A stretch of DNA of 64,000 nt. It comes from Gracilibacillus salinarum. GTDB lineage: Bacteria > Bacillota > Bacilli > Bacillales > Amphibacillaceae. Position 1 is the first letter of the stretch. Each line of letters begins with the position of its first letter. Shown in pieces: positions 1-9,802 of the stretch. Position numbers and translations under genes: made by a program. The DNA lies in the NCBI RefSeq assembly GCF_022919575.1, contig NZ_CP095071.1:620001-684000 (forward strand), read 5' to 3'. Below the pieces are notes generated by a model. It was not told where the DNA came from and ran no database searches. It saw only the letters and a list, made by a program, of their open reading frames with translations.

Positions 1-30
1 TAAGTATAGTCACCATCGAACATTCTTCTT

Positions 31-750
31 TTACGGTTTTGTTACTTCGAATTTATAGCCGACACCCCATACTGTTACGATCATTTTTGCAGCTTCTGCA
101 GATACTTTGTTTAATTTCTCACGAAGTCGTTTCACATGGGTATCGACTGTTCGTAAATCCCCGAAGAATTCATATTTCCATACCTCTTTTAATAAAGCTT
201 CTCGTTCGAATACTTTATCAGGAGACTTTGCTAGAAATAAAAGTAATTCATATTCTTTTGGTGTTAAACTTACCTCTTGATTGTCTGCTAGCACACGATG
301 TGCATCATTATCTATGAGTAGATGCTGGAACTCAATCAAGTCTTTTGAGCGAGTTGACTGATTAATAGTAGTTGAAGTAGAGGACCTTCTCAATAACGCT
401 TTGACGCGCAAAACTACTTCACGTGGACTAAAAGGCTTCACAATATAGTCATCCGTACCAGCTTCAAAGCCGTGAATTCGATTCAGTTCTTCACCTTTTG
501 CTGTCAACATCATAACTGGTGTAGCCTTATGCAATCTTATTTCTTTACATACCTCTAACCCATCTTTCCCAGGCATCATCAAGTCAAGTAATATCACATC
601 ATAATCATTCGATAAAGCTAACTTTAATGCTTGTTCGCCGTCTTCTGCTTCTTCTATCTCGTAACCTTCTCGTTCAAGGTACATTTTTAATAAACGACGA
701 ATTCTTTCCTCATCATCTACCACTAGTATTCTGTTACCTTCTGTTTCCAT
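31..750 (-). CDS. resD: Response regulator ResD (OmpR/PhoB family)
   Basis: Two-component response regulator that, with kinase ResE, controls respiration and anaerobic genes. The receiver domain covers about residues 6-120, with the acidic pair VDDEE near the N-terminus, phospho-acceptor Asp56 in ILLDLMMPG and Lys in the FIVKPF-like IVKPF motif. A winged-helix DNA-binding domain follows (about 140-237, with LTPKEYELLLFL and RTVDTHVKRLREKL). The 239-residue length is normal for the family. It lies directly after resC on the same strand, as in the B. subtilis res operon. resE would begin beyond the window edge: ATG codons at 23 and 16 on this strand are possible starts, but only a few codons are visible. 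Identification is confident by motif and synteny. Confidence 0.95.
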   Translation of the reverse strand: METEGNRILVVDDEERIRRLLKMYLEREGYEIEEAEDGEQALKLALSNDYDVILLDLMMPGKDGLEVCKEIRLHKATPVMMLTAKGEELNRIHGFEAGTDDYIVKPFSPREVVLRVKALLRRSSTSTTINQSTRSKDLIEFQHLLIDNDAHRVLADNQEVSLTPKEYELLLFLAKSPDKVFEREALLKEVWKYEFFGDLRTVDTHVKRLREKLNKVSAEAAKMIVTVWGVGYKFEVTKP

Positions 751-829
751 CTTTACCTCCCCCCTGTCACTACTTACAGTATATAAGTAAATGACAGATC
801 TAACAAATGAATGGTCTTCATCTGTTTTG

Positions 830-2017
830 TTATGCGTAAGAATGCAAACCAGCTAGCACAAGATTAACCACGATTAAGTTAAACATAATAATAGCAAAAC
901 CAACCACAGCTAACCATGCAGATCGTTCACCATGCCAACCTCTAGACAAACGCAAGTGCAAGAATATGGCATAAAAGAACCAAGTAATAAGTGCCCAAAC
1001 CTCTTTCGGATCCCAGCCCCAATAACGGTTCCAAGCCTCTTGTGCCCAAATTGACGCGAAAATTAACCCGCCGAGAGTAAAAACAGGAAAACCGATAGTA
1101 ATAGCGCGATAACCGACCTCGTCCAATAATTCTGGATTTGCTTTTTTTAGAAGTGGTTGTATCGCCGCAGCTACTCGTTTCCGTAATATTATTCTAGCCA
1201 ATAAATAGAAGACTAATCCTACTAATAATGACCATACTAACGTGTTAAATTTACGCGGAGCCTCTGATCCATGCATCCATTCAGGTGTTTGCAATAACGC
1301 ATCCATTCGATCTTCTGTTAAAAGCTCCCCGTTTCCAGGTCCGAATAGTGCTGGTAATTGATAATCCAACGTTGTTTCGTTCTCATCAACAACATAGGAA
1401 AAAGAAGCATGATAATCCATTGCTGAAAAAGTAGTAGTAATCAATACAAATCCAAGCGTCGCAAAAATGGAGTACATAATAATTTCAAGCCACTTGGTTC
1501 TTGCCGTAGATTTAGTTTGATCAATCTGTCTAATTAAATAAATAATACCCGCGATAAAACTGACTGCCAGAATCGCTTCTCCTAGTGCAACGGTTGTAAC
1601 ATGGATATAAAGCCAGTGACTCTTCAATGAAGGGACCAATGGCGATATTTCTCTCGGATACATACTTGCATAGGCGATAACGAGTAAAGCGATTGGTAAT
1701 GCAAATAATCCTAGCAAATCAATTCGATAGATAAAGTACAGGATAATAAAAGCCAGGACAAGCATCATACCGAAAAATGTAACAAACTCAAACATATTAC
1801 TAACCGGTGCATGTTTACTTGCTACCCATCGTGTGAAAAAATAACCCATTTGAGCAACAAAACCCAAAATCGTTACTCCAATCGCCAATTTGTTTATGAA
1901 GCGGAATTCTTTTTCTTTTCGCTTATCTCTAATTGTTGCTGCGAATAGTACAGTGGCAATCAAATAAATAACAAACGCACTATATAACAGGCCGCTGCTT
2001 AACGATAATAAATCCAT
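830..2017 (-). CDS. resC: Cytochrome c biogenesis protein ResC (CcsA/CcsB type)
   Basis: Polytopic membrane component of the system II cytochrome c maturation machinery, which with ResB handles heme on the outer face of the membrane. Many hydrophobic segments span the protein. Near the C-terminus is the tryptophan-rich heme-handling WWD-type motif ([19 protein letters not shown]), diagnostic of the CcsA/CcmC family. The ATG at 2017 is preferred over an in-frame ATG at 2035, because an AGGAGG ribosome site lies between them; this gives 395 residues, close to B. subtilis ResC. It sits between resB and resD in the expected operon order. Confidence 0.94.
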   Translation of the reverse strand: MDLLSLSSGLLYSAFVIYLIATVLFAATIRDKRKEKEFRFINKLAIGVTILGFVAQMGYFFTRWVASKHAPVSNMFEFVTFFGMMLVLAFIILYFIYRIDLLGLFALPIALLVIAYASMYPREISPLVPSLKSHWLYIHVTTVALGEAILAVSFIAGIIYLIRQIDQTKSTARTKWLEIIMYSIFATLGFVLITTTFSAMDYHASFSYVVDENETTLDYQLPALFGPGNGELLTEDRMDALLQTPEWMHGSEAPRKFNTLVWSLLVGLVFYLLARIILRKRVAAAIQPLLKKANPELLDEVGYRAITIGFPVFTLGGLIFASIWAQEAWNRYWGWDPKEVWALITWFFYAIFLHLRLSRGWHGERSAWLAVVGFAIIMFNLIVVNLVLAGLHSYA

Positions 2018-2048
2018 GCATTTTCCTCCTAACATTCCCCTAAAATTG

Positions 2049-3671
2049 TTATTCCTCTTCTTTCGTTTCCTGATCCTCGATCATTTTCAGGTTGGTATCT
2101 TGTATCATTTTTTCGAACTCTCTTGTAAAACCAAACCAGTTCTTATTTGTATGACAGGCAATATATAAACGATTCGCTTGCGGATGAATCCAAATTCGAC
2201 GGTGCTGCCAATACATCCCTTGGATTACACCTATCATAAATATAAACGCCCCTACTCCTAATATTGGTAACGTTAAATCCTTCTTCACATTTAATCCACT
2301 AACATCTCGGACCGTGAAATCTGCTAAACCTAACTTATATTGATTATCCCCAGATGGAATGTTCTGTCCAATAGCAAGGAAACTAGCTTCTTGTTCTTCC
2401 ATATCAGGTCCTTTGACAAAAAAGACAAAACCTGGGTTACGTGGATAATTGGATACAGAGCGAGGTTGCCCATTACTGAGTTCATAATCTGGATAATATT
2501 TGTTCAACTCGATCGTATAACCATTATCAAACGTGTACTCTTGCTGGGGATCTGTTAAATCAACTGTAAATTCGACGATTGCCTCTTCCTCTTCATCATC
2601 TGCCCGATGCAGTTTGAAAGACATCGTCTGAAATTCACTCAATTGATAACTGTCCTGATAAAGACCGAGACCATTAATTTTCATCGGTTTATTTACGATG
2701 ATTTCACCACTTTTAACCTCTTTCAGCTCTGGTTCTGATCCAACTACATCTGTTGAAACATTCTCATACAGTGTCGCCTTTGTTTCAAAGTGTTTTGGTA
2801 TTGGACCATCTGTTCGATCTAACGCTGCCTGAAAGATATCATCGTCTTCTGATTCTCCATATGTTTCAAAGACAAATTCTTCATTCTTTATGTAATATTG
2901 CTGGTTCGTACCTGGAATAACAGCTGTTTCCCCTTCTCTTACCCACACAAAATCATCAACATACATGAACGGTACAAATTTAAATAATGTACCAATTAAA
3001 AAAATTATAAGACCTACGTGATTGACATACGGACCCCAACGGGAAAAACGTCCTTTCTCCGCTAATAAGTGTCCATCCTTTTCTGAGATTTTATAACGGT
3101 GTTTTTTTAAGTTATTTATAAAATTTGCTTTGTCATGTTCTGTTACTTCGGTGTTTTCTACGAAATATTTTTGTCGTTTTAAAAAGTGTAAATGTCGTTT
3201 GATTGCCTGATTCTTTAACGCTTTGAATAATGGTACTCCTCTATCAATACTGACTATAAAAATAGAAATTCCAATAAGCGCTACCAGGATAAGGTACCAC
3301 CAGGACCCGTATAAGTTATGAAATCCTAATTGATAATAAATTTGTCCTGTAATGCCATACTGGTCCTCATAGTGTACAGCGGGATCAACATTCTGTGGAA
3401 TATACATCTGCTGTGGATAGATCGTACCTAAAGAAGATGCAACGAGCGTAATCGCAATTAACGTAACCCCGACTTTAACAGAAGAAAAGAAATTCCAAAT
3501 CTTATCAATAATTGACCGATTTCTCGTCTTCGAACGAATCGCCGTTCCATCATAGCGCATATTTAATAACTTACCATTTTGGTCATTATCTAACGGTTTT
3601 CCACATTTTTCGCAAATCGTCGTCCCCTCATTATTAACATGACCACATGTTGTACATTTTAACGTATTCAT
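2049..3671 (-). CDS. resB: Cytochrome c biogenesis protein ResB
   Basis: System II cytochrome c maturation protein, partner of ResC in exporting and presenting reduced heme to apocytochrome. The N-terminus carries a small zinc ribbon (CTTCGHV then CEKCGK, residues 6-24), as in B. subtilis ResB. Transmembrane segments lie at about 70-90, 125-143 and 215-235, a large extracytoplasmic domain covers 240-460, and a last membrane helix is near 468-485. Its 540 residues match the family. Only about 9 bp separate it from resA upstream and about 30 bp from resC downstream, so the three are likely co-transcribed. Confidence 0.94.
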   Translation of the reverse strand: MNTLKCTTCGHVNNEGTTICEKCGKPLDNDQNGKLLNMRYDGTAIRSKTRNRSIIDKIWNFFSSVKVGVTLIAITLVASSLGTIYPQQMYIPQNVDPAVHYEDQYGITGQIYYQLGFHNLYGSWWYLILVALIGISIFIVSIDRGVPLFKALKNQAIKRHLHFLKRQKYFVENTEVTEHDKANFINNLKKHRYKISEKDGHLLAEKGRFSRWGPYVNHVGLIIFLIGTLFKFVPFMYVDDFVWVREGETAVIPGTNQQYYIKNEEFVFETYGESEDDDIFQAALDRTDGPIPKHFETKATLYENVSTDVVGSEPELKEVKSGEIIVNKPMKINGLGLYQDSYQLSEFQTMSFKLHRADDEEEEAIVEFTVDLTDPQQEYTFDNGYTIELNKYYPDYELSNGQPRSVSNYPRNPGFVFFVKGPDMEEQEASFLAIGQNIPSGDNQYKLGLADFTVRDVSGLNVKKDLTLPILGVGAFIFMIGVIQGMYWQHRRIWIHPQANRLYIACHTNKNWFGFTREFEKMIQDTNLKMIEDQETKEEE

Positions 3672-3680
3672 TCAAACCCC

Positions 3681-4262
3681 TCACGATCCTTCTGGAACTA
3701 TCTGATCTAAATACCCTCTTAATTTTTCAACCGTCAATCCGCCTAGAACACGTTCGACAACGATTCCATTTTCGTCAATGAAATAGGTTGTCGGTATTGG
3801 CTTAATGCCATAAGTATCTAATACCTCCGTATGTTCATCATATAAGATAGGAAACGTAAGGTTGTAGTGATCAACGAAATTCTCTACCGGTAACTTCGTT
3901 GTATCTAAATTTACAGAAAGTATTTCGACACCTTTTTCCTTATATTCAGGATATAGTTGTTCCATATAAGGCATTTCTTTTTCACACGGTTCACACCACG
4001 TTCCCCAGAAGTTTAGCATAACACCTTGTCCCCTCAGGTCTGACAACTGAATGGCTGATGACTCATCTGTTGCAATTTGCTCTAATTGAAAATCTGGCGC
4101 TTGATCTCCCACTTCCACGACAGCATCTTCTTCCGCTGTTAAATTGGAAACAACAGCGAAAAGAAGCGCACCAAACAACACAACCAAGATGGACGTCCGA
4201 AAAATAAAACGATTACGTTTTTTTGCTTGCTTGTTCTGTTTTGCTTGCTCAATTTTACTCAT
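3681..4262 (-). CDS. resA: Thiol-disulfide oxidoreductase ResA
   Basis: Membrane-anchored thioredoxin-like protein that reduces the disulfide of apocytochrome c before heme attachment. An N-terminal basic stretch and one transmembrane anchor (about residues 20-40) precede a thioredoxin fold. The active site is WCEPC with Cys90 and Cys93, the CEPC motif typical of ResA, and a cis-proline is present in the PIPTTYFID segment. The ATG at 4262 is chosen because an AAGGGAG ribosome site precedes it; the longer frame would start at a GTG that overlaps this site. It is first in resA-resB-resC-resD. Confidence 0.94.
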   Translation of the reverse strand: MSKIEQAKQNKQAKKRNRFIFRTSILVVLFGALLFAVVSNLTAEEDAVVEVGDQAPDFQLEQIATDESSAIQLSDLRGQGVMLNFWGTWCEPCEKEMPYMEQLYPEYKEKGVEILSVNLDTTKLPVENFVDHYNLTFPILYDEHTEVLDTYGIKPIPTTYFIDENGIVVERVLGGLTVEKLRGYLDQIVPEGS

Positions 4263-4328
4263 CCGACTCACTCCCTTCGCTCATTGTACCATTTACTTCG
4301 TGTCGAAAATGTGACAGATATTCAACAA

Positions 4329-5048
4329 TTATTTGGCAAGTTTTTTTAATTCAGCAATTTCTTGTGGTGTTAATTCTCGATGCTCCCCGGCGGTTAAACC
4401 ATCTAACGTCAAGAAGCCAAATTTTTCGCGCTTTAGCTTTTGAACTGGGGTTCCTAACCATTCAAACATTCTTCTGATTTGACGATTTTTCCCTTGGTGC
4501 AGGACAATCTTGACTATTGCTGTTTTCTTCTTGGAGTCAACAGACATGACTTTGACATATTTCGCTTTCAATACGTCACCTTCAGATTTAATGCCTTTTT
4601 TAAATAATTGTAATTTCTCTCTATCCGGTATTCCTTCCGTTTTAACAATGTATTCTTTGTTAATTTGATGACTGGGATGCAAGAGTAAATTCGTAAATTC
4701 ACCGTCGTTCGTCATAATCAGGATACCAGATGTATCATAGTCAAGTCTTCCAACAGGGAATAAACGCTCCTGATATTGCTCAAAAAAATCTGCTACAGTC
4801 TTACGGTGTTTATCATCCGACACGCTTGTTATAACACCACGTGGTTTATACAAAAGAAAATATAACTTTTTTTCTTTTTCGATCGGTACACCTTGCACTT
4901 TCACTTCATCTTCAGGAGATACCTTCGTACCTAATTCTGTTACCACTTTTCCATTCACTTCCACTAATCCTTGTTCCATTAATTTCTCCGCTTTTCTGCG
5001 TGATGTTATCCCACTTTGAGCGATTACTTTTTGTAGACGTTCCATCAT
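4329..5048 (-). CDS. rluB: Ribosomal large subunit pseudouridine synthase B
   Basis: Makes pseudouridine in 23S rRNA (the position 2605 type in E. coli). An S4 RNA-binding domain occupies residues about 2-60, and the RsuA/RluB catalytic domain follows. The signature GRLDYDTSGIL places the catalytic Asp at about residue 103. The start ATGATG at 5048 follows a GAAAG-like site; the longer frame begins with GTG and lacks a better ribosome site. It lies between the spore-maturation operon and resA, as in B. subtilis. Confidence 0.93.
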   Translation of the reverse strand: MMERLQKVIAQSGITSRRKAEKLMEQGLVEVNGKVVTELGTKVSPEDEVKVQGVPIEKEKKLYFLLYKPRGVITSVSDDKHRKTVADFFEQYQERLFPVGRLDYDTSGILIMTNDGEFTNLLLHPSHQINKEYIVKTEGIPDREKLQLFKKGIKSEGDVLKAKYVKVMSVDSKKKTAIVKIVLHQGKNRQIRRMFEWLGTPVQKLKREKFGFLTLDGLTAGEHRELTPQEIAELKKLAK

Positions 5049-5091
5049 AATACACACACTTTCTTTTTTTATAATTTATCACGGTGCTAAC

Positions 5092-5155
5092 CGTCTGTAA
5101 GACTCCCACCTCAGGCTTCGAGTTCACAAAGAAGTTAAGTGGGAGTAAACAGACG
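5092..5155. repeat. Long stem-loop / palindromic intergenic element
   Basis: CGTCTGT (5092-5098) pairs with ACAGACG (5149-5155), and ACTCCCAC (5102-5109) pairs with GTGGGAGT (5139-5146). Only a small internal loop separates the two helices, which enclose a loop of about 29 nt. There is no T-tract, so it is not a plain terminator. I see one copy only in this window. It may be a palindromic interspersed repeat or a structured RNA leader for rluB. Confidence 0.55.
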
Positions 5156-5183
5156 CGTACACCCTGATAAGTTTTGCTAATAA

Positions 5184-5217
5184 TGATCAGTGGTGCTCAA
5201 AAACCCCCTACTGATCA
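5184..5217. terminator. Stem-loop between spmB and rluB
   Basis: TGATCAGT (5184-5191) pairs with ACTGATCA (5210-5217), with further G/C pairs just inside. On the plus strand a run of T follows some 10 nt downstream; on the minus strand the T content is weak. It is a possible terminator or structured leader, and its function is uncertain. Confidence 0.4.
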
Positions 5218-5249
5218 AAGTCTCACTTTTTTTGCTTCCACATGAAAAC

Positions 5250-5278
5250 AGTAGCGCTTATCTTGCCTTAGCGCTACT
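5250..5278 (-). terminator. Terminator-like hairpin of the dacB-spmAB operon
   Basis: A perfect 9-bp stem (AGTAGCGCT with AGCGCTACT) overlaps the stop codon of spmB and is followed on the minus strand by a short GTTTT run. It is placed as expected for the end of the dacB-spmA-spmB transcript. Confidence 0.6.
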
Positions 5279-5810
5279 ACATGAACAACCATGTCACTAT
5301 TATTACAGATACTATTATACCAATAAAATCCGCTATCAGTCCAATTTTTAAAGCATTTCCCATTTTTTTAATCCCTACAGCACCGAAATAGACGGTGAGA
5401 ATATAAAAAGTAGTATCCGTACTGCCTTGCATAGTCGATGCCAACCTTCCCAAAAAGGAATCCGGTCCATAAACTTGTATGATCTCTGATGTTACGCTTA
5501 ATGCTGCTGTCCCAGATATCGGTCGCAAAATGGCAAGGGGTGCTATCTCTGCCGGTATACCTACTTTTATAAGAATTGGTTCTACTAACTGAATAAAAGC
5601 ATCTAACGCACCTGAACTTCTTAAAATAGCAATTGCTACGAGCATGCCTAATAAAAATGGAAGAAGAGAAACGGACATCTTTAACCCTTCTTTCCCACCT
5701 TCCACAAACACTTCATATGCTGGTACTTTTTTAATGATAGCCACTAACAAGATAAACATAACTGTCACCGGTACAATCCATATACTGATGACTGTCATCG
5801 CTTCGACCAC
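5277..5810 (-). CDS. spmB: Spore maturation protein B
   Basis: Membrane protein needed, with SpmA and DacB, for normal spore core dehydration and heat resistance. It has 177 residues with several hydrophobic helices and conserved stretches such as RPISGTAALS and STMQGSTDTTFYIL, typical of the nucleoside-transporter-like SpmA/SpmB family. The start is GTG, supported by an AGGGGGG ribosome site 7 nt upstream. It follows spmA by about 18 bp and ends at a hairpin terminator. Expression is probably mother-cell specific, from the promoter before dacB. Confidence 0.94.
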   Translation of the reverse strand: MVEAMTVISIWIVPVTVMFILLVAIIKKVPAYEVFVEGGKEGLKMSVSLLPFLLGMLVAIAILRSSGALDAFIQLVEPILIKVGIPAEIAPLAILRPISGTAALSVTSEIIQVYGPDSFLGRLASTMQGSTDTTFYILTVYFGAVGIKKMGNALKIGLIADFIGIIVSVIIVTWLFM

Positions 5811-5828
5811 AGCTTTCCCCCCTATAGC

Positions 5829-6407
5829 TTAATGGCTTCGTGAACGGCGCAATAATCGGTCGATGAAGATGGCGGCTACAGTAGTAATTGTCGTTGCCAA
5901 GATGGTACTGGCGACAATTTCAGTTGGAGCCTGGGAACCATATTGCAGACGAATCGCAATAACGGTTGTTGGTATCAGCGTGATGCTCGATGTATTAATA
6001 ACGAGAAACGTAATCATCGAATTACTAGCCTTGTCCGATTGACTAATTTTTTTCATTTCTTCCATCGCTTTTATTCCCATTGGAGTTGCAGCATTTCCGA
6101 GACCAAATAAATTAGCAGAGAAATTGGCTAATATATACCCCATCGCTGGATGGCCTGAAGGTATTTCGGGAAACAACCGGCTCACAATTGGCCGTGCTAG
6201 TTTCGCGAATGCTTCTAATATACCTGCACGCTCTGCCACTCTCATCATTCCAAGCCAAAAAATTAGAACACTTGATAAACTGATAACCAATGTCACTGCT
6301 TCATTTGACCCATCGAACAGTGCTTGATTTACTTCTTCCATTGTTCCGTTAAACATGGCATATACAATGCCTATAACAGCCATTAATGCCCATATTACAT
6401 TAATCAC
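5829..6407 (-). CDS. spmA: Spore maturation protein A
   Basis: Partner of SpmB in spore core dehydration. The 192-residue polytopic membrane protein carries the family stretch FGLGNAATPMGIKAM and NTSSITLIPTTVIA. The GTG at 6407 is preferred over the in-frame GTG at 6416, because it gives an N-terminus like B. subtilis SpmA (M-[VI]-N-[IV]-I-W) and has TAGGTGA correctly spaced upstream. The 5' end overlaps the dacB stop by about 8 bp, which indicates translational coupling. Confidence 0.93.
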   Translation of the reverse strand: MINVIWALMAVIGIVYAMFNGTMEEVNQALFDGSNEAVTLVISLSSVLIFWLGMMRVAERAGILEAFAKLARPIVSRLFPEIPSGHPAMGYILANFSANLFGLGNAATPMGIKAMEEMKKISQSDKASNSMITFLVINTSSITLIPTTVIAIRLQYGSQAPTEIVASTILATTITTVAAIFIDRLLRRSRSH

Positions 6408-7509
6408 GCTGATCACCTAAAAAATGTTGGAATTGTTGCCATATACCTGTCCACAGATTGGAACGTTCTTCACTAGGTGGTTCACCCAAGTATATACTTG
6501 TTGTTGTAATTGGCTCATCATTCAAATAGAACACTCTTTTACCGATTCGATCGAAAGCCCCAACAGTATCACTCAAATAGTTTTTGTATTCTATGGATTC
6601 AGCTTCTTCATCAGTTAATGGATAATGGATTGTTTCGTCTATACTTGCTGTAAGCCGCTCTTCCTGATCCAATTGAATTTCGAATGTGGATTGATCCTGA
6701 ATATTTTGCAACGGATAATTTTCAAAACCCCATTCGAATAATCGCATATGATCCTGCCAATCATTTGGTGCATCTAATGTAACCATGATTAATGTTTGTC
6801 CATTTTTTTCAGCAGTTGAGACCAACGTTCTCCCTGCAGCCTTCGTGTAACCCGTCTTTCCTCCACTGCTATATTTATACATCTGTGTAAGCAATTTGTT
6901 TTTGTTCTTCCACGGATAGTCACGGGAAGATGATTTGTAAGAGGTGGTTCCGGATATTTTTTGGTAATCTTCATTATCCATCGCATATTTTGTTAATAAT
7001 GCCATGTCATAGGCAGTGGAATAATGTGTGTCGGAATCAAGGCCATGTGCATTATCAAAATGGGAGTTCGTCATGCCTATCCACTTTGCTTTGTCATTCA
7101 TTAAATAAGCAAAGCCTTCTTCACTTCCTCCCACATACTCACTGATCGCGACTGCAGCATCATTTCCTGAACGCAGCATCAGTCCATACACAAGGTCTTC
7201 CAAGCTAATTTCATCCTCTTTTTTCAAATAAATCGATGAACCTTCTGTTCTAATAGCATTATCAGATATGTTGACTTTATCGTCCATTTTTCCTGATTCT
7301 ATTGCGAGAATAGCTGTCATAATTTTAGTAATACTTGCAATCAGGCTCGGTTCATCTGCATTTTTTTCAAATAATACCCTTCCTGTTTCCTGGTCCATCA
7401 ATACCGCACTTTGCGCAGATACCTGTATATCAGCCGTTGCTTTAACATCAGCAGGTATAAACTGTAAAATACTTATGAGGACAATAATGCAATATCCTAT
7501 TTTTCGCAT
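6400..7509 (-). CDS. dacB: Sporulation D-alanyl-D-alanine carboxypeptidase DacB
   Basis: Penicillin-binding protein 5*-type carboxypeptidase that trims peptide side chains in the spore cortex and so tunes its crosslinking. A signal peptide covers about residues 1-25. The active-site motifs are all present: SITK (Ser59-Lys62), SGN (114-116) and KTG (218-220). A C-terminal beta-rich domain follows. Its linkage with spmA and spmB identifies it as DacB rather than a vegetative DacA or DacF paralogue. A sigma-E-like promoter lies about 40 bp upstream. Confidence 0.94.
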   Translation of the reverse strand: MRKIGYCIIVLISILQFIPADVKATADIQVSAQSAVLMDQETGRVLFEKNADEPSLIASITKIMTAILAIESGKMDDKVNISDNAIRTEGSSIYLKKEDEISLEDLVYGLMLRSGNDAAVAISEYVGGSEEGFAYLMNDKAKWIGMTNSHFDNAHGLDSDTHYSTAYDMALLTKYAMDNEDYQKISGTTSYKSSSRDYPWKNKNKLLTQMYKYSSGGKTGYTKAAGRTLVSTAEKNGQTLIMVTLDAPNDWQDHMRLFEWGFENYPLQNIQDQSTFEIQLDQEERLTASIDETIHYPLTDEEAESIEYKNYLSDTVGAFDRIGKRVFYLNDEPITTTSIYLGEPPSEERSNLWTGIWQQFQHFLGDQRD

Positions 7510-7547
7510 GATACACCTCTTCCTACTTTTCCAGATACGTTTGTAAC

Positions 7548-7576
7548 ATTTTATGCAGACAAGCCATGCTTATGCC
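7548..7576 (-). promoter_or_regulatory. Candidate sigma-E promoter of dacB-spmA-spmB
   Basis: On the minus strand the -35-like GGCATAA (7570-7576) and the -10-like CATAAAAT (7548-7555) are 14 bp apart, close to the sigma-E pattern (KMATATT, 14-15 bp, CATACAMT). It sits about 40 bp before dacB. The orthologous B. subtilis operon is sigma-E dependent. The site is a prediction from sequence. Confidence 0.5.
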
Positions 7577-7611
7577 AAAAAAATAACCTTGTAACAAATT
7601 GTGCTACAAGG

Positions 7612-8193
7612 TTAATCTCCCATATTCTGCAAGCGATCAAAAAACAAATCTGCTTCTTGCTCAATATCCAGTTCATTAATATCTTCTGGCAGAGGCGGTA
7701 AATCATCGATCGAACTCAAACCGAAATACGTTAGAAACTCTACGGTTGTACCAAATAAGATTGGACGACCAACTCCTTCTTTTCTTCCAACCTCTTCTAT
7801 TAATGCGCGAGAATTCAACGTTTGTAAAGGTCTTTCACTTTTCACGCCGCGAATTTGCTCTATTTCTGTTCTTGTAATTGGCTGTAAATAAGCGATAATG
7901 GCCAAAGTTTCCAGAGCAGCTTGTGATAATTTGGCATGAACCTTTGCCTCTTTCAGTTTAGAATAATATTCGCTATGTTCAGGCTTTGTTGTTAAAAATA
8001 GTACGTCCTGAGACTCCATCAGCATGATTCCTCGTTTGGCATGCTCATATTCGAACTTCAGTTCATTGATCAGGTGTTCCGCCATGTCTTTATCCAGATC
8101 TAAAACTTTCCTCAGTTCTTTTTTATGAATGCCTTCATCTCCAGCAGCGAAAATCAAACCTTCCAATATCGCCTTAATATCATTTATATCCAA
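7612..8193 (-). CDS. scpB: Segregation and condensation protein ScpB
   Basis: Kleisin-interacting winged-helix (KITE) subunit of the SMC-ScpAB complex that compacts and segregates chromosomes. It has 193 residues with two winged-helix domains. The conserved stretch ALETLAIIAYLQPITRTEIE and the following RGVKSERPLQTL are typical. Translation starts at TTG (8193), well supported by GGAGG 8 nt upstream. It lies about 20 bp after scpA, so the pair is one unit. Confidence 0.94.
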   Translation of the reverse strand: MDINDIKAILEGLIFAAGDEGIHKKELRKVLDLDKDMAEHLINELKFEYEHAKRGIMLMESQDVLFLTTKPEHSEYYSKLKEAKVHAKLSQAALETLAIIAYLQPITRTEIEQIRGVKSERPLQTLNSRALIEEVGRKEGVGRPILFGTTVEFLTYFGLSSIDDLPPLPEDINELDIEQEADLFFDRLQNMGD

Positions 8194-8213
8194 CTTCTAT
8201 ACCTCCATCAACA

Positions 8214-8942
8214 TCAGTGCGTCTCGTAACGAGAGACGATCAGCTCGTCCAGGTTCTTCTCTTGCTTACAATGAATTCGGTTTTGTTTCATTAATTCTAA
8301 AATCGCAATAAAGGTTGCGACGATGTATGTTCTTGTTTTAGTGGGAAACAATTCAAAAAACGAAACTGGCTTATTCACCTGATCGATTGTCTCCATGATT
8401 TCTTCCATCCGCTGTTCAATAGGGATTTCCTGACGCTGAACGGATGTTTCTAATGGTCGGTTCCATTTCTTTCTCTCCAACACTTTACCTATTGCTTCAA
8501 TCATATCATAGATATTCGCAGCACCTTCTGGTAATTGACGGTCTTCTTCTTCAAATTGCATCGGCGGTCTTGTATGGACCTGACTCTGTTCTACTTCACG
8601 ATCCTTCAAGTGCTCTGCGGCTTCTTTATATTTACGATATTCTATTAATCGTCTCATTAATTCTTCACGAGGATCTTCTTCATATTCTTCCTCTATTTCA
8701 ATTGCTGGGTTTGGAAGTAGTAATTTACTTTTGATCTCCAGTAATGTAGCAGCCATCACCAGATACTCACTAGCAATATCTAATTCTAACTGCTGCATAG
8801 TATGTATATACACCATATATTGCGAAGTGATTTCAGCAACTGGAATATCATAAATATCAATTTCGTATTTATTAATTAAGTGTAAAAGTAAATCTAAAGG
8901 GCCTTCGAAGCTTTCTAATTTCACTTGGTAATGATTCGGCAT
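8214..8942 (-). CDS. scpA: Segregation and condensation protein ScpA (kleisin)
   Basis: Kleisin that bridges the SMC heads and binds ScpB. The N-terminal signature VKLESFEGPLDLLLHLI and the stretch LELDIASEYLVMAATLLEIK are diagnostic, and the C-terminal winged helix is present. The start at 8942 (MPNHYQV) is used because TAGGAG lies upstream and the N-terminus then matches known ScpA; 25 extra in-frame residues upstream lack support. The result is 242 residues. Confidence 0.94.
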   Translation of the reverse strand: MPNHYQVKLESFEGPLDLLLHLINKYEIDIYDIPVAEITSQYMVYIHTMQQLELDIASEYLVMAATLLEIKSKLLLPNPAIEIEEEYEEDPREELMRRLIEYRKYKEAAEHLKDREVEQSQVHTRPPMQFEEEDRQLPEGAANIYDMIEAIGKVLERKKWNRPLETSVQRQEIPIEQRMEEIMETIDQVNKPVSFFELFPTKTRTYIVATFIAILELMKQNRIHCKQEKNLDELIVSRYETH

Positions 8943-8996
8943 AAAAAAACTCCTAAAAAATACATTTTTTATGGGCGATTTAATACAAACGCCTAT

Positions 8997-9023
8997 ACGC
9001 GTATCCAATTCTTGCATACATTA
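8997..9023 (+). promoter_or_regulatory. Candidate sigma-K promoter for the YjcZ-type ORF
   Basis: AC (8997-8998), 16 bp, then CATACATTA (9015-9023) fits the sigma-K pattern (AC, N16, CATANNNTA). It lies about 55 bp before the small sporulation ORF at 9078. This is consistent with late mother-cell expression and is a prediction only. Confidence 0.4.
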
Positions 9024-9077
9024 ATCTAGAAAGATCAATTCTTACAATTGATTAATTAATCTTTAGGAGGTTTGAAA

Positions 9078-9161
9078 ATGGGATATTCATATGGCGGTGG
9101 ATTTGCTTTAATCGTTGTGTTGTTCATTCTTTTAATCATCGTAGGTGCAGCTTGGTACTAG
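9078..9161 (+). CDS. YjcZ-type small sporulation membrane protein (27 aa)
   Basis: A 27-residue ORF beginning MGYSYGGGFALIVVLF and ending GAAWY, preceded by a strong TTTAGGAGG ribosome site. The Gly/Tyr-rich head followed by one hydrophobic helix is the hallmark of the YjcZ/SCIFF-like short sporulation proteins found in many Bacillaceae, often in several copies. Role unknown; members are usually tied to late sporulation or the spore surface. A sigma-K-like promoter upstream and a hairpin downstream support a real transcription unit. Confidence 0.85.
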   Translation: MGYSYGGGFALIVVLFILLIIVGAAWY

Positions 9162-9175
9162 GATCAAACCTAATC

Positions 9176-9206
9176 AAAGCTTATCGTCTTTAAGGCGGTA
9201 AGCTTT
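9176..9206 (+). terminator. Terminator of the YjcZ-type gene
   Basis: AAAGCTTATCG and CGGTAAGCTTT form a stem with one bulge, 14 bp after the stop codon, followed by a TCTCATT stretch. Probably a rho-independent terminator with a weak T-tract. Confidence 0.55.
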
Positions 9207-9306
9207 CTCATTAATATGATTACATAGTTGTTTCTTTTTAGTATTCGTTTTTTTGTTATCTGATTAAGAGTCAAACTGCCCCGGTGTTATTTTTCTTGTT
9301 ATTGAA

Positions 9307-9343
9307 AAGAACCTTTGCCAGTATTTGATCAGCAAAGGTTCTT
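9307..9343 (-). terminator. Terminator of ribT
   Basis: A 12-bp perfect stem (AAGAACCTTTGC with GCAAAGGTTCTT) lies just past the ribT stop. On the minus strand it runs into TTTTC. Clear rho-independent terminator. Confidence 0.75.
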
Positions 9344-9348
9344 ACGTA

Positions 9349-9765
<417 letters not shown>

Positions 9766-9802
9766 TCATTCAAAAGTCGTTACTGTTTATTATTTCCAAT
9801 CA

